Shown here in pieces: positions 1 to 9,400 of a DNA stretch of 32,342 nucleotides (positions within the stretch are counted from its first letter, which is position 1; each line of letters opens with the position of its first letter). Source of the DNA: Beroe ovata (taxonomy: Eukaryota > Ctenophora > Nuda > Beroida > Beroidae); contig CAMPET010000172.1 of the NCBI GenBank assembly GCA_946803715.1, forward strand, positions 116,578 through 148,919, read 5' to 3'. A program made the translations under genes and the position numbers. Below the pieces are notes generated by a model that did no database searches, was not told the DNA's origin, and was given only the letters and a program-made list of their open reading frames with translations.

Positions 1-20
1 GTGTGTGTGTGTGTGTGTGT
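1..20. repeat. (GT)n microsatellite at the window edge
   Basis: The window opens inside a pure GT dinucleotide run; its true length lies outside the window. Confidence 0.95.
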
Positions 21-1497
21 GGCGCAGGTGCTTCATTCTTGTTTTGATTATTGTGGCGCCTGATATATGTAAATTGTTAGGGTATATATATTTGTGCTCA
101 TAAAGTAACCTTGGAAAATGAGAATTTGGTCCCTCCTTCCATCCTTACCTCGATGAAAAGCTCTATTCAAGTCGTGCTTAGTCCAAAAGTATGAACTCTG
201 GACGCCCTCACGTCGCCGACATGTTTCCAATCCGTCCATCAAGCATCAGCTATTCACGATTATGTATGAAAATAATTATATTATTATTACTAGTTTCTAT
301 TCAAGTATAATAACTCCGGTCAATGCCGTGCTTCTCAAGCGAGCGGAAGGGTGAGCGGAAGCCAACTTTTGTTAAATTCGTGATCTGAATCGCGTGAATA
401 GTCTAACGTAAGCAGATTTTCCATTAACACACGATTTAGCGCGGAGATTACTCACTCGAGTCAGCATCGAGTTGGAAATTCACTGCGAGTATTATACTTT
501 TCAACTATTCACTGACCTTGCACTATCACGTAGTACTTTGATAAAATTGCTACTAGAAGCAAGAAAGCAATCACTCTTTGTCGTGAAATAGTGTCGGACC
601 TTTTCACAGAATAATTACCATGCTAAAATTTGTATCTAGAACTTGCTATTCCCGGCTTCAGTTTGAAACATTTCTCCGTTCTTTGTGTCATGATGACTGC
701 GATAGAAAGTACTTGATGTACTTCATATTTAGTCTATAAAGTGAAGAAAAAAAGGTTCATATATATGAAATGTGAAGTTGCATTTTCGTTTTGCAGATGA
801 CCTAAACCACGCTACTCCAATAATCGAGCTAAACCGTGGTTGATATCAGTCTATGATATGTACAATGGAGTTGTATTGTCGACATTCATTAGCCATGAGG
901 TCACCTATACCACGTATTGTGATATGAGAAATGTTTCCACTGCAATGTGTATTAGGTACTTTCGTCCTCGTTTACATTTCCGACATGATCCTTGAAAATC
1001 CATACGGTCCATATCAGTATCACTATTGACAGGAATCCACGCTTTCAGTTTCATATCACGACTTTGGAGATTCCCTATCTTCCTCATGGACCATGATACA
1101 ATTTCGAGTCCACTTTTCTTTAACGAGATAATCTCGTTTCATTACCTTCTGACAGGTTATTGATGTTATGATGAGTGTCCAGAAATCGAAACCTTGATCT
1201 TCGTGACTCAATTAAGCTCCATATCTTGATACTAATGGTTTTGATCCTGGTAATGAATGATCCATGAGGGATTCGAATGTGATTTGTGATCAATGTGAGT
1301 GATTGGATGCCCCCTAGGGTCTTCTGATGAGATGATTGTTTCACATCAATACCAAACCTTTCCATGAGAGACATGAGAATAATCATTCATACTTCATTCC
1401 AACCTATAAATAAAAGTCAATACCACATCTTAAATTCCTTATCTGATATACCTCTCACGCTTTGCTAATGTTGAAATGACAATTTCCCATTTTTCAG
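21..1497. other. Upstream non-coding DNA, probably intronic, with one candidate exon
   Basis: AT-rich sequence without long open frames. One short stretch, 797-838 (+), follows a good acceptor (tttcgttttgcag), is open, and ends in phase 1, which is exactly what the exon at 1498 needs. Its donor (GTTGAT) is weak, so it is only a candidate exon of the headpiece gene. Nothing else is supported here. The N-terminal part of that gene is probably left of the window. Confidence 0.35.
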
Positions 1498-4400
1498 TTG
1501 ACAGTAAACGTCGTCCAGTGTCTCCTGGTCCAGAATCCCGATACTTGGGGAGCTTGGAAAACCTCACAGAGGAGCCTAATAATGGGTGAGTGGGGGGCTG
1601 GGGAGTGTGGAAAAATTGGGTGGAGTGAGGAGAGAATGAGTTGAGGGAGTGAGGAAAGTGGACAGTGAGGATCGATGGAGGAGTGAAAGACCTCTTGTGT
1701 GAGGATTTAATTATCCATATTATTATGTGCATGTATTATAACCTTGTACACCACACTATACCTGTTATGTCAAAGAAAGACGCTCCGCTGCATGTGCGAT
1801 TTGACACATCCCAATTTGCATAATTGCACCCTCCCTCTCCCCCTCTCTCCCTCTACTCCTTTATAAAACTCATCTCACTCCCCCTTCTCGGCTCTGGCCT
1901 TCACATTAATTCCTCTACTACCATTCACCACTTAGTTCTTTAATAAGACTCCTTACAACCGACTCCATCATTATCTAGTGAATCACCGGGATCTATGCCA
2001 TGTCATTAGGTCTCTGACTACCAAATAGCTGAACCTTTCCCGTTGGTGAATACAAAAATACAGACGTATCGTAGAACAAAAGCCTGTGGCCTTTATTTTA
2101 AGCACTCAAACAAGCCTTCTATTCGCCGCTTGCTCCTTTCCTACGATAATTTTGCCTTCATATTGGCTGATAGATTGAACACTGAATACCCATGACACCC
2201 ATTATACCCCAAGTGGATAGCAATTACTCCATTTACCACCCAATTTCACTGGTCCACACGCACACACACAGACACATATCCCTTTACACAGTTGCTACAC
2301 CGGTCTTTAGTTACTAACTGTCGGTGATGTAGTACTGCCTACGTTCTGTTTCCCTCTCTTTTGTTTACACGATGAGAATTCCATGGGAAACTGTATCCAT
2401 TTCTGAGTCTTCAATTTTGCAATTTTCATGGTATCTTGAGTTAAATTTCGATTGGTCCTTTGTTCCCGCTCCCAGATATAATCCCCCCGCTCGCCGCAGG
2501 CATGGCGGAATCAGAAGGACCGGGTCTCTGAACAGGGGCGGGGTATTAGAAGAATCGGGAAACTACAATGGATCACTCCGACCCGGTGAGTTAGAGATCT
2601 CGGAGTTCCGACTCTCCATGGTTGCCAGCTTTCAATATTGCAACTGTTCGATCCTCCAAAACTTGAATTACCCGACTTTCATTAATCTTCAATCTTCCTC
2701 TCCCAGTGAGTGCAAGGAAACCCACAACAATGTTCCAACCCTCGTGGCGAAAAGAGTCACCCGACGCGGGTAAAACGGCGGGCGAAAAACGTCCCCAATC
2801 ACCTCACTGGCAGTCATTCACAGAGGCAGCATTCGGTACCGCCTGTCCACCAGTGACCGGGGAAGTGGATAGTAACTTGGCAGCGGGCCAGGAAGAGTGT
2901 CCACCGACCATCGCGAGTGGGACAACTCACTCGGTCAGAGCTCCCTCCCACTCTCCCATCAGGTAAGTAGAGGGGGTGTTGATCCACTCCACTCAATTAT
3001 TCTTAGAATCGATATGCTGCTCTAGGTACATTTTTCTGGTTTATCTTGCATGAAGTGATCACCTTGGTGGGTCAGGAACTTCACCAATCACCAATGATCT
3101 AATAATCTTACTTCAGAATGCGGAACTTCTCGACGGATAGTCTGGACAACAGTCGGGCGAATGTCAGCCCAAGTGGGAACAGCACACATGTGGACAGACT
3201 AGCACGGTCTGGTTCCGCAGCCAGTCTAGCAGTAGGTGAGTTTTGGGGAATTGTAATAGTCTCGTCTATAACGTCATAGTCATGATAGAACCGATTATTG
3301 CCAGTCTTCTACTATGCCTCGAATTGGTATCCCGGATCACCATAACAACCGGATACACCCTCCGACAATAATCACGATACTGAACGTGTAATGTTTCTAT
3401 AAACTAGATAATTGATACCCACTGCCCCCTCCCTTTACATCTATAACACTCGGCCCCATTCACCAGTATTTGTCATTCATCGGATATTTCAAATTTCGCT
3501 CTCTCTCTTCCCCCGGCCCTCTTCTCGCCTATCTCTCGTACACAGCTGAATTGTCCTATTTTCTTGTGAAATGGTAATCGCTGGTAGTAATTAGTGTAAT
3601 ATTCGGCGATGTATAATGAGCTATAGGTATCGCAGTTTATTTTCTGGGGTGTGAGGCGAATCCAGGGACAGGTCATTGGTCTGCTTGCAGTGTCACCTGC
3701 TCTGTAGCTCGATGTTTCTGTACACAGCACACTCCCTTTCTGACCACAGCCTTTACTGTTCATTGTTGAATATATGCAATTTATTAAGATTTTACTTGGT
3801 TTGTAATTGAAATCGATACGAATCATTTCGTAGATTTGAAACAATTCGTGACTTGTTCGATTGAAATCGTTTTTGTAATTTTGTTCTGCTTTCAGTGATG
3901 GCGAGTACGTTTCCAAATGGCGGCAACGCTAATTTTGACTTGGAAGGCACGGCAGCAAAGATCAGTGAAGTGTGCAAATCGCTTACCAACAGTCAGAGTG
4001 ATATTGCTGCTTGTGTAAGTTTCTTGTTCTGTGTTCGTTGAGAATTTTTGTGTACTTCACTGATTTAGCATGAATTTCGTCTCGCAATACATGTTGACAC
4101 TTACATTAACTGTTACCAGGGAACAGTGCACTTGACGAGAAGTAGATCAATGAACTCCGTGAATTTGGTAGCGAGTCCCGATCTAAAGAGGAGTAACCGT
4201 CCACAAATCTACCTGGACAAGAACACGTCCAACAAACTCAAGATCCGATCCGCAACTACTCCAGAACGACGTAATACACCATTTGCAATTTCATTTGGAG
4301 AAAACAGTTCCCACCTTCCGTACATTTGAAAGTACTGAAAATTTCTTGGGTTTCAGGGGTCGTGGAGCCAATGAAAGCCACAAAACCTGCGCCAAGTTTC

Positions 4401-4767
4401 AAGGAAATCAAGGACCTCCAGGAGAAGCTGAAAGAGGCGACGACGATATCCTACACTGACCTAATCACTTGCCCTCGACAGAGACTCCCAGCCCATATCG
4501 ACAAATTGAGACTCCAGGTAATTGTATAACTATAACTAATAGTATAAGCTGGTTGTAATGTCGCGTGTGTAGGGAGTAATTTTTCAAATAGATTGAGTTC
4601 CAACTGAGATTGTCATCTGCGAGACGAGTGAAATGACTTATCTAAACCTTCAGGACTATTTATCGGACACAGAATTCACGGATGTCTTCAAAATAACACG
4701 CGAGCAGTTCAAGCGGTTAGCCGTGTGGAAACAGACTCAGTTGAAAAAAGAAGTATTGCTATTCTGA
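1498..4767 (+). CDS. Dematin/abLIM-type villin-headpiece protein (3' part, partial)
   Basis: Eight exons join with consistent phases: 1498-1585, 2476-2585, 2707-2962, 3117-3235, 3896-4014, 4120-4270, 4357-4517, 4654-4767 (372 codons including the stop). All introns are GT-AG. The last two exons encode a villin headpiece: LPAHIDKLRLQDYLSD, then FKITREQFKRLAVWKQTQLK and a C-terminal KKEVLLF directly before the stop, as in dematin and abLIM proteins, where this domain binds F-actin. The upstream part is low-complexity, rich in Ser, Arg and Pro, with RS and SP motifs, as in the linker of that family. The exon at 1498 starts in phase 1, so earlier exons are missing; whether LIM domains precede it, as in abLIM, cannot be seen. 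Headpiece identity is firm; dematin versus abLIM is open. Confidence 0.85.
1586..1690 (+). repeat. Purine-rich GGGGAGTG-type degenerate minisatellite at a splice donor
   Basis: Irregular repeats of GTGAGTGGGG/GGGAGTG/GAGTGAGGA units begin at the 5' splice site of the first visible headpiece exon, and the donor itself reads as a repeat unit. The rest of this intron (to 2475) holds C/T-rich patches and no supported gene. Confidence 0.6.
3236..3895 (+). other. Intron of the headpiece gene, no other feature seen
   Basis: AT-rich intron between two phase-matched exons, with donor gtgagt and acceptor ttgttctgctttcag. Frames within it are short and show no family resemblance. Confidence 0.6.
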
Positions 4768-5212
4768 TCATATTTTACGCTGATACCTTACTTTTAGCTA
4801 CAACCCTAAGATGGATATCACGATGATAAGGTCATGTTTATTGTAATGCGCACCTTGACCGCAGTGCTTTAGTATTGAGCATGATATCTCGCGATAACCA
4901 ATTTATTAATTAGTGTAAATTGTTGTAATTATATTGTTATTAGTTTGAGTACGATTGAATTTCGCGTCAATTGAGGAACATCTTTAAATACTTGAGCTAT
5001 TCATATTGGAGAATCTTTGAATTTGTATTTGAATGGAGAACGTTTTTTGATGTAAATAGTTACTTTACCTATTTAAGTACTTAATCACGTAGGTATCGAA
5101 TTAGTTATGGAGAAGTCAAACACTGTCAAGTTTTAAAGTTGATTCAATGTTGAAATTTTGGTTTAATATAAAATCATTTGAAGAGGCTCAAACATAAATC
5201 TCTTGGCAGACT
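4768..5212. other. Convergent intergenic spacer
   Basis: About 445 bp of AT-rich sequence between the stop codons of two convergent genes. It must hold both 3' UTRs. No canonical AATAAA was found on either strand that could be assigned with confidence. Confidence 0.5.
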
Positions 5213-5977
5213 TCACGGGGAGACAGTAGGGGGAGCGAAGAAGGTTTTCTTCTTGAAGTTAGTCTTCACCTTAAATGGACTAGGTGTTTTGATAGGTGAA
5301 GGTGAATCTAGAGTAGGCTCCGCGAAGAATTTCTTCTTCAGGGGCTTGGTGACCTTGGTTGGTGGCATATAGTCTTCATCATCACTATCGAGAACAATGT
5401 CACCAAACTTCTTGGGTGTGGCGAGGACTGCAGCAACAGCTTGCTGGATGGCCGGACTCTGGCTAGCATACGCCTGAGCGATCTTTGCCGGTGAGGGCAT
5501 CTTAACTTTGACGGGAGATTTCGCCTTCGGTTTAGCGGGCGATGCGTGAATGTCTGAGCCAGCAATCAGCTTCCTCAGCTTCTTCCTCTGTTGTGCTTTG
5601 GCTTTGTATGCGGTCAGCCAAGCAGCCTCCCCCTGGAGCTCATGGATTGACATGCTCGGCTCACTCATGAAGTCGTCTGTGTCGTATGAGCTGATTGAGA
5701 GAGCTGATACGCTCTTGGGGTCCTGGTTAAACTGTAGCTGTCTTCTGATCTTCAAGTAGTTCTTGATCTTCTTAGCACGCTCCTTCATAGGTCCACGGGA
5801 CTTGAGATACTCATCGTATTGTTCAGCTTCGGCTTCCAGTCTCATAGCTTTCAAAACTGGATCCTCGGTGTATCCGAGAGTTTTGTTAATGAGCTCACTC
5901 TCGCTGTCGCTTTCCCATCCGATGGGAGTCTCGAATTCGTAAAATCCGGGTTCGGGTGTAGACGGTATCATGGCCAT
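5213..5977 (-). CDS. Unrecognised 254-aa basic protein with S/T-P-x-K motifs
   Basis: An uninterrupted 254-residue frame starting MAMIPSTPEPG. The N-terminal third is acidic (WESDSESE), the middle is charged and probably helical (about residues 45-85, many E, K, R, A), and the C-terminal half is Lys/Pro-rich with repeated proline-directed sites (SPAKPK, SPVKVK, SPAKIA, TPKKF, SPIK, SPFK), resembling CDK-site clusters in chromatin or cell-cycle proteins. A short internal repeat ends the protein (KKKFFAEPTLDSP and KKKTFFAPPTVSP). An acidic patch DSDDEDYMPP lies between. A possible acceptor (aatttcctcag) stands 12 bases before the ATG, so a 5' UTR intron is likely. No signal peptide or membrane segment. 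Family unknown; nuclear location is inferred from composition only. Confidence 0.75.
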   Translation of the reverse strand: MAMIPSTPEPGFYEFETPIGWESDSESELINKTLGYTEDPVLKAMRLEAEAEQYDEYLKSRGPMKERAKKIKNYLKIRRQLQFNQDPKSVSALSISSYDTDDFMSEPSMSIHELQGEAAWLTAYKAKAQQRKKLRKLIAGSDIHASPAKPKAKSPVKVKMPSPAKIAQAYASQSPAIQQAVAAVLATPKKFGDIVLDSDDEDYMPPTKVTKPLKKKFFAEPTLDSPSPIKTPSPFKVKTNFKKKTFFAPPTVSP

Positions 5978-6456
5978 GATTGGTGAAATCTGAGGAAATT
6001 GCTAGTTACACAGGACATGTTATACGATTTTAAAGTTGAAGAAATTTGGTGAATTCGAAAACTGAATAACTCTGCAAATTGCAGAAACTTACCGAATTTG
6101 GTGGAAAGAAAGTAAAATTGAGAGACAATGACTATAGGATGCAGCGCACGTGCAAGATATTTAAGTCCACTTGTTACGTCTGCAAAGTTATTTATTTCCT
6201 CCACAAAGTTATTTTCAGGAAAATTTGCGAGTTCTAAGCGATTTTTATTTGCATTTTAGTAGGAACAAGTTATGAACAAGTGTTTTTGAATTTTGTGGAT
6301 CAACTTAAAGCTTCTTCATACAGACAATTATCATTTTCTTTCAAAATCATAAAAATCGGACATTCATCATTGATATTTAACTGTGAAATGAAAATACGCA
6401 TCACAATAAATGAATTTACATTGAACCTGCGATATCTGTGTTTCACTTGTTCATGT
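5978..6456. other. Spacer between tandem minus-strand genes
   Basis: AT-rich spacer holding the 3' UTR of sulfite oxidase and the promoter or 5' UTR of the 254-aa gene. No further gene supported; small frames here have no resemblance to known proteins. Confidence 0.5.
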
Positions 6457-9400
6457 TCACTTGAGATCTACAAGAATTGAATGCCATGAGTTGCTCAAAC
6501 ACCCTCTGAGATTCCAAATATTCTTCACTTTCTCCGGCTGCCTATTATAGTTGGAATCGATAGCACAGCAGGTCACTTTTACTTGATCTCCTGCTTTAAA
6601 ACCGTCTGGTAACACTGCATCACACTGAAAATTGATAGAAAGTCAGTTTAGGGGGAAACAAAAGTACTTTTGGCACAAATTTGGTTAATCTTGATCCAGG
6701 ACGCTATAGCGTGGCAATGAATTCGCGTGCGCGGCGCATTCGGGGCTAATTAAATCCAGCGCGCAATATTTCAGCTTCTCTGTCATGCGGCGATGGCGCC
6801 GCGGCAAAAACTCGAAAAATTACAGTACAAGTGCTACATTTCCTGTTGGTCATGCTTTCTACTACTCTCTTTCTAGAGAATTTGAAATTTGATAACTGGT
6901 GAAGCATATGATTTTAAACTTTACATAGGTTTGCCGCAATGCGTCTCATCTTACCTCCCAGAGAGACCATGACCACGCCCTATTCATGGGACTATCATCT
7001 TGTATTAGTTCAGCTGTCTGCCATGTGTTCCCATCATCCAATGTTACATCCACTCTTATCACCTTGGGATGGATAGGAATGTAAAATCAATCCTACTTAC
7101 CTAATATGAACCTAATCCTACCTACCTTATGATCCAAATAGAACGAAGTTTAAACGCAGATGCAAACTGAAATATTCACTAAACAAAGAAGCATTCCAAG
7201 TTGGAATTTCCAACTGAAGAATCTAAGTACACCACAATGACACCGTTGAACATACAACTATCACCATACCTTAGCACCGGCTCCACTGTACGCGTAACCT
7301 TTCAGATGGATCTTGTTGTCAATGACTGTAACTGATCCACCATTTAGTGGGTCACAAACCTGTCAATTATGTTGAGGTAAGTTATAATTAGGTCGATTAT
7401 GAAATGACTAGGAGGAATTCTGAGGAGGATCTTAAGTTAATCACCATGCTTGTAACAGGCTGATTTTGTATCGAAACAGCGTATTTGTCATCGAAATCAA
7501 CATTGTGCCAGTCAATACTAGGATTGAAACCTGAGAAAATAATCATGTCTCATGAATCAAATAGAAATGCGCATGAAATATCATGCGTGTGTGTGAAACA
7601 AGACAAATGGATGTGAAGAATTTAAATATCAACAGGAAATGTGATATTATGAATATAACAAGACCCAGAGAATGCTAAATGTATAACAAACGTAAAACAG
7701 TGACAAACAGCGTGTAATATATGTACAATGTACACATATTACACGCTGTGTACACAAACTGTCTGTATGTTACAGACAGTCTGTATACAACAATCACAAA
7801 CACCTACCTTTATAATCCCTCCTCTGCCAGTGACTGTGACTTTCCTCCTCACTGAGTGTGATATTCCCCACCCACTTAACGTTACGTGCCCCCACAACAC
7901 CAGGTGCTACCAGCCGTACCGGGTAACCATGGTCACGTGGTAACACTTCACCTGTAACAGTTGTTACCATGGTAACAACCAACAACATGCTGCTTCACAG
8001 AGTTCAAATCACACAATATTCGCTGCAAAATCATACAGTGATCTTGTCAAACAAACCGTTCATTCTCAGAGCAAGAATAACATCTTGTCGCGGATCCATC
8101 GCTTTCTCGATGAGGATTGATGCCCCGTAGGGTGTACCGTCAGGACCGTAATCAACTCCTGCGAGCATGATCGGAAATGAACACTGTCGTCATGGAAACA
8201 GGAAGTCCCTACTCACGGTTACACGTGATATGTGATGTGTGTTCACAAGTTTCTACATCAACCAGAATCATCGCGTTCTTACATCCGAGTAGTAAGCTTT
8301 TCCACCAAACATTCGGTGACAAAATCTGCTCTTGAGCAGGAAACGTCACACAACAGGGATTGGGATTTATTTTCCTTTCCTTCCACTCACAAGGCCGATA
8401 AACATTGTGTGCTACAACTTGCTTTTGATCGATAGAAAGTCTGAATCGATAGTCCGTCTTAGCAAATGCAAATATTCGTGTTTATTTCATGGATGTGTAA
8501 TGCCTATTTCCTTGATTAATAGTCATGTCATGATATGGTGAATGTGAATGTAATGATTCTTGCTTGTTTTCTACTGTGTTGCCGTGGGGCAAAATTGAAC
8601 AAAAGAGACCTGGAAAGTAGAGGGGGAAAGATAATCTCATTTCAAGAGCAGTTAGTCTGTTTTGCTTGCCAAGTCAAGAGTGACAATGGAGTGTACAATC
8701 ATGAGGTCTACCGGACAAGGATGGCGGAGTTTTTGGATGAAATGAGAAATTTTGATTATCAAGGTTTATCTATAGAAAAAATTAGGAATGAGCATGTGTT
8801 GTGGATGAAAAAACATCTACAATGCGTAATGCACGTTGCCAGTTTCCACGGTGACTGTAATGTCGATTTCAGCACTGATTTTGATAATACAATTTTCGAG
8901 AATATCGGATATGATCAATTGTGGGAGCAATACAAGAATGATGTCCTAGAACCCGACACTACTGCAAACATGAGCTCTTGTGATATCAATCAAGAATGTG
9001 AGAATGGGAAGAATGTCAATTCTGCTAATGACACTTCTGCTGACACCACTTCTGCTGACTCTTCCACTGAAACCGCTAAACCAACCAACACCAGCGGCAA
9101 ACTAACATCATCATCTAACACAACATCAGCATCAACTTCAAATAGCACAACAACACCGCAACAACAAAAAGCAACACCTACGTCAAGCAAGTTCACTGCA
9201 AAGATTCGTAACAACGATGCGGGGTCCGGACCGTGGACCACTACCCCTGATGAATCCTCCCAGAATATTGCTCTGTACATTGCTTTACCGGTACTATCGG
9301 TACTCGTTGCCATAGCAGCGCTCTCATTCCGGGCCGTCAAGCAACGGTACTCAGACTTCCGTCGTCGACTATCAGCATCGAGTGAAACACAGCGAAAAGC

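Noticed and set aside
2372-2475. Start codon of the headpiece gene at 2372
   Set aside because: The exon boundary at 2476 joins in phase with the exon at 1498, so the ATG at 2372 lies in an intron.
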